Of a stretch of DNA of 64,000 nucleotides, positions 51,715 to 60,977 are shown piece by piece; within the stretch, counting starts at the first letter, position 1; each line of letters opens with the position of its first letter. This stretch comes from Pseudomonas allokribbensis (GTDB lineage: Bacteria > Pseudomonadota > Gammaproteobacteria > Pseudomonadales > Pseudomonadaceae). The notes beneath the pieces were generated by a model. That model was not told the origin of the DNA and searched no databases. It saw nothing but the letters and a program-made list of their open reading frames with translations. Both the position numbers and the translations under genes were made by a program. The stretch covers positions 5,991,501 through 6,055,500 of the forward strand of contig NZ_CP062252.1 in NCBI RefSeq assembly GCF_014863605.1, in the 5' to 3' direction.

Positions 51715-52161
51715 ATGTCCCTTATCCAGACCTGCCAGTCCAGCGAGCAATCGGGCTGGCTGCCCCTGCGCCAGGCCCTCTGGCCCGATGCTTCGGAACA
51801 CGAACATCGCGATGAAATCGAGCAGCAACTGAAAGCGCCGCAGCGCTATATCAACTTCATCGCCTACGACACGCAGAACCATCCCGTCGGCCTCGCCGAA
51901 GCCTCATTGCGCACCGATTACGTCAACGGCACCGACAGCTCGCCGGTGGTGTATCTGGAAGGCATCTACGTGGTGCCAGAACAGCGCCGCCATGGCGTGG
52001 CCGCCCGGTTGATCGAGCACGTTGCGCAGTGGGGACGAGAAAACGGCTGCGTGGAAATGGCTTCCGACACCGGTGTCGACAACCTGACTAGTCAAGCGAC
52101 GCACAAGGCGCTCGGCTTCGAGGAAACCGAGCGCGTCGTGTACTTCAAACGCGCGCTCTGA
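51715..52161 (+). CDS. AAC(6')-type aminoglycoside N-acetyltransferase (GNAT)
   Basis: GNAT acetyltransferase of 148 aa matching chromosomal AAC(6')-I proteins in length and layout: WLPLRQALWPDASEHEHRDEIEQQL at the N-terminus, VVYLEGIYVVPEQRRHGVAARLIEH (acetyl-CoA-binding R/QxxGxG/A element as QRRHGVA), EMASDTGVDNLTSQATHKALGFEETERVVYFKRAL at the C-terminus. It would acetylate the 6'-amino group of aminoglycosides if active. Placed between a small hypothetical gene and convergent gbdR. Actual resistance needs testing; the physiological substrate may differ. Confidence 0.82.
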   Translation: MSLIQTCQSSEQSGWLPLRQALWPDASEHEHRDEIEQQLKAPQRYINFIAYDTQNHPVGLAEASLRTDYVNGTDSSPVVYLEGIYVVPEQRRHGVAARLIEHVAQWGRENGCVEMASDTGVDNLTSQATHKALGFEETERVVYFKRAL

Positions 52162-53265
52162 TCAGAGGCGCACGCTGGCAAAGGTCGACTCGTTGCGCGC
52201 CTGGCTCAGCGCCGACATCGGCCCGGACAGCGGCGACATCACGATGGCCTGCGGCAGCGGTAGCATCGCCACCTGCTGGGTGGTGTTGGAACCGACGCGC
52301 TCGTCACGCGGCGGAATGCCGAAGTATTCGCGGTAGCACTTGGAGAAGTGCGGCGTCGACACAAACCCGCAGACCGACGCCACTTCGATGATCGACATCG
52401 GCGTCTGCTTGAGCAATTGCCGGGCACGGATCAGGCGCAGCTTGAGGTAGTAGCGCGACGGCGAGCAGTGCAGGTATTTCTGGAACAGGCGCTCGAGCTG
52501 GCGACGGGACACGGCGACGTACACCGCCAGTTCGTCGAGGTCGATCGGCTCTTCCAGGTTGGCTTCCATCAGCGCAACGATTTCCTGCAGTTTCGGCTGG
52601 TTGGTGCCGAGCATGTGCTTGAGCGGCACACGCTGGTGATCCTGCTCGTTACGGATACGCTCGTAGACGAACATTTCCGAGATCGCGGCGGACAGTTCAC
52701 GGCCGTGATCGCGGCTGATCAGGTGCAGCATCATGTCCAGCGGCGCAGTGCCGCCGGAGCTGGTGAAACGGTTGCGGTCGAGGGTGAACAGACGGGTGCT
52801 CATCGCAACGCGAGGAAACGCTTCCTGCATCGCCGCCAGACATTCCCAGTGCACGCTGCAATCGAAGCCGTCGAGCAGGCCGGCGCAGGCCAGGGCCCAA
52901 CTGCCGGTGCACACGGCACCGAGGCGGCGGGACTGGCGCGCCTGGCTTTGCAGCCACGAGACGTGTTCACGGGTAACAGTGCGTTGAATGCCGATCCCGC
53001 CGCACACGATGATGGTGTCGAGGGCCGGGGCTTTGTGCATGGAGGCGTCGGGAGTGATCTGCAGACCGTCACTGGCCCAGACCTGGCCACCGTCGACGGT
53101 GAGGGTGGTCCAGCGATACAGCTCGCGACCGGACAGCTGGTTGGCCATGCGCAGCGGTTCGACTGCGGAAGCCAGGGAAATCAGCGTGAAATTGTCCAGC
53201 AGCAGAAAGCCGATGGATTGAGGCGCACGGTTCTGGGGTTGAGCCCCGGAGTTGAACGACGTCAT
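52162..53265 (-). CDS. gbdR: glycine betaine catabolism transcriptional activator GbdR
   Basis: AraC-family regulator of 367 aa with DJ-1/PfpI amidotransferase-like sensor domain (IGFLLLDNFTLISLASAVEPLRMANQLSG, residues 18-46; RRLGAVCTGSWALACAGLLDG) and C-terminal HTH (IDLDELAVYVAVSRRQLERLFQKYLHCSPSRYYLKLRLIRARQLLKQTPMSIIEVASVCGFVSTPHFSKCYREYFGIPP). It senses glycine betaine/dimethylglycine and activates the gbc, dgc, sox and cbc genes. GAGGAGA precedes ATG 53265. AATAACAA (Hfq/Crc motif) occurs about 50 nt upstream. Confidence 0.93.
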   Translation of the reverse strand: MTSFNSGAQPQNRAPQSIGFLLLDNFTLISLASAVEPLRMANQLSGRELYRWTTLTVDGGQVWASDGLQITPDASMHKAPALDTIIVCGGIGIQRTVTREHVSWLQSQARQSRRLGAVCTGSWALACAGLLDGFDCSVHWECLAAMQEAFPRVAMSTRLFTLDRNRFTSSGGTAPLDMMLHLISRDHGRELSAAISEMFVYERIRNEQDHQRVPLKHMLGTNQPKLQEIVALMEANLEEPIDLDELAVYVAVSRRQLERLFQKYLHCSPSRYYLKLRLIRARQLLKQTPMSIIEVASVCGFVSTPHFSKCYREYFGIPPRDERVGSNTTQQVAMLPLPQAIVMSPLSGPMSALSQARNESTFASVRL

Positions 53266-53313
53266 CGCGGTATCTCCTCACACAAAGCGGGTGATGGCCT
53301 CAGGCGGAGGCTC

Positions 53314-53321
53314 TTGTTATT
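53314..53321 (-). promoter_or_regulatory. candidate Hfq/Crc CA motif upstream of gbdR
   Basis: Minus-strand AATAACAA (AANAANAA type) 49-56 nt before the gbdR start, within its leader. Matches the Crc/Hfq catabolite-repression recognition element by eye. Confidence 0.4.
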
Positions 53322-53630
53322 GCCATCGTTCTCTTGCGTGAGACGGGGCTTTGTTATGACAGAGCAATTGCCATGCCTGAAATTGAATGTGCGTTCAATA
53401 ACTCCTGAAAACGACGTCGCGACGCGTCTATACAAGCCGTCCGACGAAAGGTAGTTCGAAGTGCCATCAGCGGCGGTGAAAGCCCTGCCCCGAAGCGCGT
53501 GAGCAAATCGGTAGCACTTGTGGGAACAGGGCCGGGCGCGATTGTCGGACAGTGTCACCGCAGGCACGGGTGACGGACGGTCGCCAGCATCAATCACGCG
53601 CTGGAGGTGGGAAAGACTCTTATCTGATTG

Positions 53631-53658
53631 CGACGCGCCAAAAGGTGGCGCGTTTTAT
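53631..53658 (+). terminator. plus-strand terminator-like hairpin left of the serine dehydratase gene
   Basis: ACGCGCC (53633-53639) pairs with GGCGCGT (53647-53653) followed by TTTTATT, oriented for a rightward transcript. No annotated plus-strand gene precedes it in the 446-bp gap (53266-53711). Apart from the gbdR leader and this hairpin, the gap shows nothing I can name. Confidence 0.6.
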
Positions 53659-53711
53659 TGCCGATGCTCGCTTGGTGCGCAGTTTTGACTGGTCTGGTGT
53701 TCTCAGAGGAA

Positions 53712-55088
53712 TCAGCATTCAACCGCGCTGACCGCCAACCCGCCCCGCGATGTCTCTTTATATTTGTCATGCATGTCGGCGCCGGTATCGCGCATGGTTC
53801 GGATCACCCGGTCCAGCGAAATAAAGTGCTGACCATCGCCGCGCAGGGCCATCTGTGCCGCGTTGATTGCTTTCACCGCCGCAATCGCGTTGCGCTCGAT
53901 GCACGGCACCTGGACAAGACCGCCCACCGGGTCGCAGGTCAGACCGAGGTTGTGCTCCAGGCCGATTTCCGCCGCGTTGCACAATTGCTCCGGGCTTGCG
54001 CCAAGGATTTCCGCCAGCCCTGCCGCCGCCATTGCGCAGGCCGAACCGACCTCACCCTGACAGCCAACTTCCGCGCCGGAGATCGAGGCGTTCTTCTTGC
54101 ACAGAATCCCCACCGCCGCTGCCCCGAGGAAATAGTCGACCACGTTGGCGTCGGTCACCGCCTCGCTGAATTTCATGAAGTAGTGCAGCACCGCCGGAAT
54201 GATCCCGGCCGCGCCGTTGGTCGGTGCCGTGACCATGCGCCCGCCGGCCGCGTTTTCTTCGTTCACCGCCAGGGCGAACAGGTTGACCCACTCCATGGCG
54301 CTGAGGGTCGAGCCAATCACATTGGGCTTGTTCAATTCCTGAAGGCTGCGGTGCAACTTGGCCGCACGCCGGCGCACGTTCAGGCCGCCAGGCAGGATGC
54401 CTTCGTGCTTGAGGCCCTGCTCGACGCAATCCTGCATCGCCCGCCAGAGCTTCATCAGCCCGGCGCGGATTTCCTCTTCGCTGCGCCAGACTTTCTCGTT
54501 GGCCATCATCAACTCAGCCACGCGCAGGTTGTTCTGCTTGCACAACTCCAGCAGCTCGGCGGCGCTGGAGAAGTCATACGGCAATTCGGTGCGATCCAGA
54601 TCCACCACACCGCTGGACGCCTGCGCCTCATCGACGACAAAACCGCCGCCGACCGAATAGTAGGTGTCGCGATGAATCTCGCCGTGATCGCCTTCGGCAA
54701 CCAGGGTCATGGCGTTGGGATGGAACGGCAGGTTTTCGTCGATCAGGCGCATGTCGCGGGCCCATATAAAGGGCACCGACAAACGACCATCCAGTAATAG
54801 GGTGTGAGTTTCGCGCAGGGCCTGGATCCGCGGGCCGATCTGCGACGGATCGATCGCGTCCGGCCACTCGCCCATCAGGCCCATGATCACGGCGTTGTCG
54901 CTGCCGTGACCGACACCCGTGGCCGACAGCGAACCGAACAACTGCACTTCGATCCGCCGCACTTGCTCCAGCAGGAATTTGTCGCGCAGAGACTCGACGA
55001 ACAGCGCCGCGGCGCGCATTGGCCCGACAGTGTGGGAACTGGACGGGCCGATGCCGATTTTGAACAGGTCGAAAACGCTGATAGCCAT
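53712..55088 (-). CDS. sdaB: L-serine ammonia-lyase (sdaA/sdaB type, iron-sulfur)
   Basis: Iron-sulfur L-serine dehydratase of 458 aa converting serine to pyruvate and ammonia, the last step from choline/betaine carbon. Fused beta and alpha domains: [22 protein letters not shown] at the N-terminus, [17 protein letters not shown] with cluster Cys, [29 protein letters not shown], and a C-terminal Cys typical of the family (AVSAVEC). From memory it sits at the equivalent of PA5379. Divergent from cbcX. The symbol sdaA/sdaB is interchangeable between genomes. Confidence 0.93.
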   Translation of the reverse strand: MAISVFDLFKIGIGPSSSHTVGPMRAAALFVESLRDKFLLEQVRRIEVQLFGSLSATGVGHGSDNAVIMGLMGEWPDAIDPSQIGPRIQALRETHTLLLDGRLSVPFIWARDMRLIDENLPFHPNAMTLVAEGDHGEIHRDTYYSVGGGFVVDEAQASSGVVDLDRTELPYDFSSAAELLELCKQNNLRVAELMMANEKVWRSEEEIRAGLMKLWRAMQDCVEQGLKHEGILPGGLNVRRRAAKLHRSLQELNKPNVIGSTLSAMEWVNLFALAVNEENAAGGRMVTAPTNGAAGIIPAVLHYFMKFSEAVTDANVVDYFLGAAAVGILCKKNASISGAEVGCQGEVGSACAMAAAGLAEILGASPEQLCNAAEIGLEHNLGLTCDPVGGLVQVPCIERNAIAAVKAINAAQMALRGDGQHFISLDRVIRTMRDTGADMHDKYKETSRGGLAVSAVEC

Positions 55089-55329
55089 TGATGCAGAGCT
55101 CCTGAGAGTGCCGTCCGGGCCGTGAAGCGCCCGCTGGCGGAGCTGCTACGCTCAAGCTGCGATCCGCCGGAATGCCCGCATCATCAGGCTTTTCCCGGGT
55201 CGCTCGGCGTCTGACACCGACGCACTCATGCCCACTAACGCCGTGCCGGTTTTCGCCCGTGTTTTCGCCGTTTTTATGCGGTTCAGATGGCCAAACGGGG
55301 CTGAAAAAAGCTGTAAACGACGTCACCGA

Positions 55330-55371
55330 CACTGGATGCGACCATCCCTGTACTGGATACGACGCACCCTG
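55330..55371. promoter_or_regulatory. candidate GbdR operator: tandem 21-bp direct repeat upstream of cbcX
   Basis: Two immediately adjacent 21-bp units (55330-55350 and 55351-55371) agree at 16 of 21 positions, with the core ACTGGAT-CGAC...CCCTG. The spacing equals two helical turns, as in AraC-type operators. It lies in the 433-bp divergent gap between the serine dehydratase gene and cbcX, 150 bp before cbcX. Confidence 0.65.
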
Positions 55372-55496
55372 TAGGCGTCAGATTTTCACTGGTACATGAT
55401 CGTATCGACTCGATTGCAAGGCGCCGTGGTAGAGCTGTCTCCAGAACGCCATCCAACCGCAACCTATAAGTGCGGTGGTCCAGTCGGAACACTGCC

Positions 55497-55515
55497 AAAA
55501 AAAACACCAAGGAGT
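55497..55515 (+). promoter_or_regulatory. A-rich leader and RBS of cbcX (candidate CA motif)
   Basis: A run of eight A (55497-55504), which satisfies AANAANAA, precedes CACCAAGGAG, the ribosome site of cbcX. A Crc/Hfq contact here is plausible but the run is also simple A-richness. Confidence 0.35.
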
Positions 55516-55521
55516 CCATCC

Positions 55522-56469
55522 ATGAAAGGTTCCCCGTCGTTGTTGTTGGCCGCCATGCTGAGTCTGCCGTTACTGGCTCAAGCCGCAGAACCGGCGCAGT
55601 GCAGTACCGTTAACTTCTCCGATGTCGGCTGGACCGACATCACCGCAACAACCGCGACCACCAGCGTGGTGCTCGACGCCCTCGGCTACAAGACCAAGAC
55701 CACCATGATCTCCGTGCCCGTGACCTACAAGTCACTGGCCGACGGCAAGAACATGGACGTGTTCCTCGGCAACTGGATGCCGACCATGGAAAACGACATC
55801 AAGGCCTACCGTGATGCAGGCACCGTGGAAGTCGTGCGCACCAACCTCAAGGGCGCCAAATACACCCTCGCCGTACCGCAGGCGCTGTACGACAAGGGCC
55901 TGCATGACTTCGCCGACATCGCCAAATTCAAGAAAGAACTCGACGGCAAGATCTATGGCATCGAACCTGGCAACGACGGCAACCGTCTGATCCAGAGCAT
56001 GATCGACAAGGATGCCTTCGGCCTGAAAGCCGCGGGTTTCAAAGTCGTCGAATCGTCCGAAGCGGGCATGCTCTCGCAGGTCGACCGCGCGCAGAAACGC
56101 GACACCGCCGTGGTTTTCCTCGGCTGGGCGCCGCACCCGATGAACAAGCGCTTCAAGATTCAATACCTGACCGGCGGCGACGACTTCTTCGGCCCGGATT
56201 TCGGTGCAGCCACCGTCGCGACCAACACCCGCAAGGGCTACGTCGAAGAATGCAGCAACGTCGGTCAGTTGCTGAAGAATCTGGAGTTCACCGTCGACAT
56301 GGAAAGCACCCTGATGGGCAACATCCTGGACGACAAGATGAAGCCTGACGCGGCCGCCAAGGCCTGGCTGAAAAAGAATCCACAGGTGCTCGATACCTGG
56401 CTCGCTGGCGTGACCACCATTGACGGTAAACCTGGCCTGGAGGCCGTGAAAGCCAAGTTGAATCAGTAA
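55522..56469 (+). CDS. cbcX: choline/betaine ABC transporter substrate-binding protein
   Basis: Periplasmic binding protein of 315 aa for choline, with signal peptide MKGSPSLLLAAMLSLPLLAQA. OpuAC-type sequence VNFSDVGWTDITATTATTSVVLDALGYKTKT, MDVFLGNWMPTMENDI, KIYGIEPGNDGNRLIQSMID, VVFLGWAPHPMNKRFKIQYL: aromatic residues (W in GWTD, NWMP, GWAPHP) form the quaternary-ammonium cage of ChoX. Paralogous to CaiX at 46460. ATG 55522 chosen by the GGAG at 55511 and the signal peptide. Known as CbcX in P. aeruginosa. Confidence 0.94.
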   Translation: MKGSPSLLLAAMLSLPLLAQAAEPAQCSTVNFSDVGWTDITATTATTSVVLDALGYKTKTTMISVPVTYKSLADGKNMDVFLGNWMPTMENDIKAYRDAGTVEVVRTNLKGAKYTLAVPQALYDKGLHDFADIAKFKKELDGKIYGIEPGNDGNRLIQSMIDKDAFGLKAAGFKVVESSEAGMLSQVDRAQKRDTAVVFLGWAPHPMNKRFKIQYLTGGDDFFGPDFGAATVATNTRKGYVEECSNVGQLLKNLEFTVDMESTLMGNILDDKMKPDAAAKAWLKKNPQVLDTWLAGVTTIDGKPGLEAVKAKLNQ

Positions 56470-56478
56470 TCGCTTATG

Positions 56479-56500
56479 CCGGACGGCTCCGGCCGTCCGG
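56479..56500 (+). other. hairpin between cbcX and cbcW
   Basis: CCGGACGG (56479-56486) pairs with CCGTCCGG (56493-56500) around CTCCGG, just after the cbcX stop. Hairpins here commonly keep the binding-protein mRNA more abundant than the permease part. Confidence 0.65.
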
Positions 56501-56535
56501 GCTGTTTATTTCCTTGCATGCGGACGTTCACTACC

Positions 56536-57381
56536 ATGCTGATTGATCAGAAAATCCCTTTAGGCCAGTACATCGCGGGCTTCGTTGAATGGTTGACGCA
56601 ACACGGCGCCAGCACCTTCGACGCAATCGCCGTGACCCTGGAAACGATGATCCACGGCGTGACGTTTGCGCTGACCTGGTTCAACCCGCTGGTGTTGATC
56701 GGCCTCATCGCTCTGCTCGCGCACTTCATTCAACGCAAATGGGGCCTCACCGCCTTCGTGATCGCCTCCTTTCTGCTGATCCTCAATCTGGGGTACTGGC
56801 AGGAAACCATGGAAACCCTCGCCCAGGTCATGTTCGCGACCCTGGTCTGCGTGGTCATCGGCGTGCCGCTGGGCATCGTCGCTGCGCATAAACCGATGTT
56901 CTACACTTTGATGAGGCCGGTGCTCGATCTGATGCAGACCGTACCGACCTTCGTTTACCTCATTCCTACCCTGACCCTCTTCGGGCTGGGCGTGGTTCCG
57001 GGCCTGATCTCCACGGTGGTGTTCGCCATCGCTGCGCCGATCCGCCTGACCTACCTGGGCATCCGCGATGTCCCGGAAGAACTGATGGACGCCGGCAAGG
57101 CCTTCGGCTGCTCGCGTCGCCAACTGCTTTCACGGATCGAACTGCCCCACGCCATGCCAAGCATCGCGGCCGGCATCACCCAGTGCATCATGCTGTCGCT
57201 GTCGATGGTGGTGATCGCGGCACTGGTGGGCGCCGACGGACTCGGCAAACCGGTGGTCAACGCACTGAACACTGCTGATATCGCCCTGGGCTTCGAAGCG
57301 GGCCTGGCGATCGTACTGCTGGCGATCATGCTCGACCGTATCTGCAAACAACCCGACGCAAAAGTAGGGGGTGACGCATGA
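56536..57381 (+). CDS. cbcW: choline/betaine/carnitine ABC transporter permease
   Basis: ProW/OpuAB-type permease of 281 aa with about six hydrophobic helices (VLIGLIALLAHFI, GLTAFVIASFLLILNLGYW, LAQVMFATLVCVVIGVPLGIVAA, FVYLIPTLTLFGLGVVPGLISTVVFAIAAPIRLTYLGI) and the EAA-like loop RDVPEELMDAGKAFGCSRRQLLSRIELPHAMPSIAAGI. ATG 56536 has no strong ribosome site; translation may be coupled to the leader. The stop overlaps the cbcV start (ATGA). Serves CbcX and probably CaiX. Confidence 0.92.
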   Translation: MLIDQKIPLGQYIAGFVEWLTQHGASTFDAIAVTLETMIHGVTFALTWFNPLVLIGLIALLAHFIQRKWGLTAFVIASFLLILNLGYWQETMETLAQVMFATLVCVVIGVPLGIVAAHKPMFYTLMRPVLDLMQTVPTFVYLIPTLTLFGLGVVPGLISTVVFAIAAPIRLTYLGIRDVPEELMDAGKAFGCSRRQLLSRIELPHAMPSIAAGITQCIMLSLSMVVIAALVGADGLGKPVVNALNTADIALGFEAGLAIVLLAIMLDRICKQPDAKVGGDA

Positions 57382-58556
57382 GCATTATTCGCTTCGATAA
57401 CGTTGACGTTATCTTCGCCAAGGATCCACGCGAGGCGCTCAAGCTGCTGGATCAGGGCATGACCCGTAACGAGATCCTGAAAAAGACCGGGCAGATTGTC
57501 GGCGTTGAAAAAGCCAGCCTGGATATCGAGAAAGGTGAAATCTGCGTACTGATGGGCCTGTCCGGCTCCGGCAAATCCAGCCTGTTGCGCTGCATCAACG
57601 GCCTCAACACCGTGAGCCGCGGCAAGCTGTTCGTCGAGCACGAAGGCAAGCAGATCGACATCGCCTCCTGCACCCCGGCCGAACTGAAAATGATGCGCAC
57701 CAAGCGCATTGCGATGGTGTTCCAGAAGTTCGCCCTGATGCCCTGGCTGACGGTGCGCGAGAACATCAGCTTCGGTCTGGAAATGCAGGGCCGTCCCGAG
57801 AAAGAACGGCGCAAACTGGTGGACGACAAGCTTGAGCTGGTCGGCCTGACCCAGTGGCGCAACAAGAAACCCAACGAGCTGTCCGGCGGCATGCAGCAGC
57901 GTGTAGGCCTGGCCCGCGCGCTGGCGATGGACGCCGACATTCTGCTGATGGACGAACCGTTCTCGGCCCTCGACCCGCTGATCCGTCAGGGTCTGCAGGA
58001 TGAATTGCTGGAACTGCAACGCAAGCTGAGCAAGACCATCGTGTTCGTGAGCCACGACCTCGACGAGGCACTGAAACTGGGTAGCCGCATCGCGATCATG
58101 AAAGACGGCCGGATCATCCAGTACAGCGTGCCGGAAGAGATCGTGCTCAATCCTGCGGACGATTACGTGCGCACCTTCGTTGCCCACACCAATCCGCTAA
58201 ACGTGCTCTGCGGTCGCAGCCTGATGCGCACGCTGGACAACTGCAAACGCATCAACGGTTCGGTGTGCCTCGATCCGGGCGGCGATTCGTGGCTGGACCT
58301 GGCTGAAGGCAACACCATCAAGGGTGCACGCAAGAACGGTTCGGTACTCGACCTGCAGAACTGGGTACCGGGGCAAGCCGTGGAAGGCCTGGATCGTCGT
58401 CCGACACTGGTGGACTCGAACATCGGCATGCGTGACGCGTTGCAGATTCGTTACCAGACCGGCAACAAGCTGGTGCTGCACGACAACAACCATGTGGTGG
58501 GGATTCTTGGGGACAGCGAGCTGTATCACGCGCTACTCGGCAAGAACCTGGGGTAA
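57378..58556 (+). CDS. cbcV: choline/betaine/carnitine ABC transporter ATP-binding protein
   Basis: ProV-type ATPase of 392 aa. Walker A GLSGSGKSSLLRC (about residues 58-70), signature LSGGMQQRVGLARAL, Walker B ILLMDEPFSALD, H-loop VFVSHDLDEAL. A C-terminal CBS-like domain (RPTLVDSNIGMRDALQIRYQTGNKLVLHDNNHVVGILGDSEL) may sense osmolarity or nucleotides. Overlaps cbcW by 4 nt and is followed by a terminator at 58569-58605. Confidence 0.94.
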   Translation: MSIIRFDNVDVIFAKDPREALKLLDQGMTRNEILKKTGQIVGVEKASLDIEKGEICVLMGLSGSGKSSLLRCINGLNTVSRGKLFVEHEGKQIDIASCTPAELKMMRTKRIAMVFQKFALMPWLTVRENISFGLEMQGRPEKERRKLVDDKLELVGLTQWRNKKPNELSGGMQQRVGLARALAMDADILLMDEPFSALDPLIRQGLQDELLELQRKLSKTIVFVSHDLDEALKLGSRIAIMKDGRIIQYSVPEEIVLNPADDYVRTFVAHTNPLNVLCGRSLMRTLDNCKRINGSVCLDPGGDSWLDLAEGNTIKGARKNGSVLDLQNWVPGQAVEGLDRRPTLVDSNIGMRDALQIRYQTGNKLVLHDNNHVVGILGDSELYHALLGKNLG

Positions 58557-58568
58557 AGCGCACAGATG

Positions 58569-58605
58569 CAAAAACGCCGCGAGAGGATCGCGGCGTTTTT
58601 GTTTT
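58569..58605 (+). terminator. Rho-independent terminator after cbcV
   Basis: AAAAACGCCGCGA / TCGCGGCGTTTTT forms a perfect stem of about 13 bp around GAGGA (58570-58600), with T-run on the plus strand and A-run on the left. It can end the convergent cbcV and betT transcripts. A small CATTCCCACG hairpin follows at 58609-58633. Confidence 0.92.
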
Positions 58606-58644
58606 CATCATTCCCACGCAGGACGTGGGAATGAACAATCGCTA

Positions 58645-60642
58645 TTAGCTGTACACCCGGCCAAGGAGCTGCCGATGGCTTTCAAACTGATCGAGCACAT
58701 CGCGAGTGATCTGATCCTGCGTGAAGCCCATCAGGTCGTAATCCTGGCTGCCGTTGTGCAGGTACACCTCGGCGCGGTAGTAACGCTGGCGCGCTTCATC
58801 GGACTGGGCCGATTCGGTCGGGGTCGCCAGATAGCCGTCCAGGCTCACTTCGTAGACAAAAGGGTTGCCCTCTTCCATCTCGACACGCACGCCCATGCAA
58901 CGCTTGGATTTACCCAGCAGCGTTTGCACTTCCAGGCCTTGGGTACGCAGCTGGGCAGCCGCATCGTCCAGCGCCGGAGTAACGTGTTTGTCCATGAAGC
59001 GTTGCACCACCGACTGGCTCGGTTGCAGGTCCAGTTGAGTCAGGCGCTCGCTGAAACCACGACGACCGCGCTCAGCCAGTTGCGCTTGCTCCTGTTCGAT
59101 CTGCACGTCCTGGCGCATGGCCTTGTGCAAGCCGAACATGAAGAACACCAGCACCACCGAGAACGGCAGGCCGGCCAGCACCACCATGGTCTGCATGGCT
59201 TCGAAGTTACCGGCGAACAGCAGGCCGATGGTCACCAGGGTGATCACGACCGACCAGAAGATCCGCAGCCAGTGCGGTGCGTCTTCGTCGACGGTGCCGC
59301 CCTTGCAGGAAAGGTTGGCCATCATTACCGCGCCAGAGTCGGCCGGGGTCAGGAACAGTACGAAACCTACAAAGATCGACACACCGATGACGACTTTCGA
59401 CGCCGGGTAGTGTTCAAGCAACTGATAGATCGCCATCGACGGCTGTTCCAGCGCCGTCTTGCCAAGCTCCACCGCACCGTGGTTCATCACCAGGTCCAGT
59501 GCCGAGTTACCGAAGATCGACAGCCACGCCAGGGTGAAGCCCAGCGGAATCAGCAGCACACCGGCCACCAGTTCACGCACGGTACGACCACGGGAAATCC
59601 GCGCGATGAACATGCCGACGAATGGGGCCCAGGAAATCCACCATGCCCAGTAGAACAGAGTCCACAGGCCCAGCCAGCGGTCGGACTTGGCACTGTCGCC
59701 TTCATAGACGTACAGGTCGAAAGTCTTCAGCACCACGCCGTTGAGGTAGTCACCGATGTTCTGCACGAAGCCGTTGAGCAGGTGCAGGGTCGGGCCGAAC
59801 AGCAGCACGAAAATCAGCAGGCCGCTGAACAGAATGATGTTGAGGTTGGACAGACGACGGATGCCGTTTTCCACGCCGGACACGGCAGCGATGGTCGCCA
59901 CGGTGCTCATCACGATGATCACGATCAGCAGGTTGGTGTTGCTGTGCTCCATGCCGAACAGGTTTTCCAGGCCCGAAGACACTTGCAGCGAGCCGATCCC
60001 CAGGTTGGTCACCAGACCCAGCAGGGTCACGAACATGCCGAAGCCGTCTACCGCATGACCGGCAGCGCCCTTGACCCAACGCTCGCCCACCAGCGGGTAC
60101 AGCGCCGAACGCAGTGCCAGCGGCTGGTTATGACGGTAAGCGAAATAGGCAACCGCCAGACCGACCAGTGCGTAGATCGCCCAGCCGTGCAGGCCCCAGT
60201 GCAGGAAAGTCAGCTGAACAGCCTGACGCGCCGCCAGGTTGGTAGCGGACGCACCTTCCGGTGGGTTGAAGTAGTGATCCAGCGGCTCGGAGGCGCCGAA
60301 GTACAGCAGCGAAATACCGATACCCGACGAGAACAGCATCCCCGCCCAGGCGCCATAGCTGAAATCCGGGGTGTCGTCCTTGCTACCCAGTTTGAGTTTG
60401 CCGTAGGAAGAGAACGCCAGGCCCACCACAAACACCAGGTAAGCGGCGATCACCACCATGTAGTACCAGCCGAAGCTGCGGGACAACCAGGCCTGAGCCA
60501 CTCCCAGCATTCTGCCGGCCTCTTGCGGGGCGATGATCAGAATGGCGGTCAACAACAGAATCAACGCGGTCGAGGTGTAGAACACCCAACCGTTGACCGT
60601 CACCTTCTCGGGCGGGGTCTTTATAAGCGAGGCAGAACTCAT
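58645..60642 (-). CDS. betT: choline transporter BetT (BCCT family)
   Basis: Proton-coupled choline uptake protein of 665 aa with 12 helices. Typical: PDFSYGAWAGMLFSSGIGISLLYFGASEPLDHYF, NQPLALRSALYPLVGERW, LWTLFYWAWWISWAPFVGMFIARISRGRTVRELV (the WTxFYWxWWxxWxPFVG BCCT signature). A long cytoplasmic C-terminal tail (about residues 510-665) is present, as in osmoregulated BetT1-type proteins. Divergent from betI. ATG 60642 chosen because family members start MSSAS; an in-frame ATG lies at 60678. Confidence 0.94.
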   Translation of the reverse strand: MSSASLIKTPPEKVTVNGWVFYTSTALILLLTAILIIAPQEAGRMLGVAQAWLSRSFGWYYMVVIAAYLVFVVGLAFSSYGKLKLGSKDDTPDFSYGAWAGMLFSSGIGISLLYFGASEPLDHYFNPPEGASATNLAARQAVQLTFLHWGLHGWAIYALVGLAVAYFAYRHNQPLALRSALYPLVGERWVKGAAGHAVDGFGMFVTLLGLVTNLGIGSLQVSSGLENLFGMEHSNTNLLIVIIVMSTVATIAAVSGVENGIRRLSNLNIILFSGLLIFVLLFGPTLHLLNGFVQNIGDYLNGVVLKTFDLYVYEGDSAKSDRWLGLWTLFYWAWWISWAPFVGMFIARISRGRTVRELVAGVLLIPLGFTLAWLSIFGNSALDLVMNHGAVELGKTALEQPSMAIYQLLEHYPASKVVIGVSIFVGFVLFLTPADSGAVMMANLSCKGGTVDEDAPHWLRIFWSVVITLVTIGLLFAGNFEAMQTMVVLAGLPFSVVLVFFMFGLHKAMRQDVQIEQEQAQLAERGRRGFSERLTQLDLQPSQSVVQRFMDKHVTPALDDAAAQLRTQGLEVQTLLGKSKRCMGVRVEMEEGNPFVYEVSLDGYLATPTESAQSDEARQRYYRAEVYLHNGSQDYDLMGFTQDQITRDVLDQFESHRQLLGRVYS

Positions 60643-60977
60643 GGCACAAATGCTCCAGGCAGTGCGAGAGAAGAACACAAGGCAACACGGAACCCGACCA
60701 ATCGGTTAGTTGGCAGCCGACCGGCGGGTGATATAAAGACACCCCGAAAAAAGCCCGAACCTGCAGAGATGGCACCGCGAATCGCCGTCGTGGCCGAGGT
60801 CTGGACGTTCATCCGAAACCTGGCCGCGAGCGTCTTGCCCATTCAACACGTCCATCGAACGTCGAACCGCGCCTTGCCCCGCGCAGGTTTCGAGCATTTT
60901 CGGATGTCGGTTTATCGCCACTTACACGTAGGAAAAATCTGTAGGCAGCGACGATTTGTCGCAGATCTTATTCTTTG

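Noticed and set aside
53382..53399. Second BetI-like palindrome ATTGAATGTGCGTTCAAT
   Set aside because: The half-sites resemble BetI's but are six bases apart instead of two, which would put them on a different DNA face. No bet gene is near.
52348..53454. 368-aa plus-strand frame over gbdR and the short frame MTEQLPCLKLNVRS at its end
   Set aside because: Antisense to gbdR; the terminal 33-codon frame at 53356 has no ribosome site and no recognisable motif.
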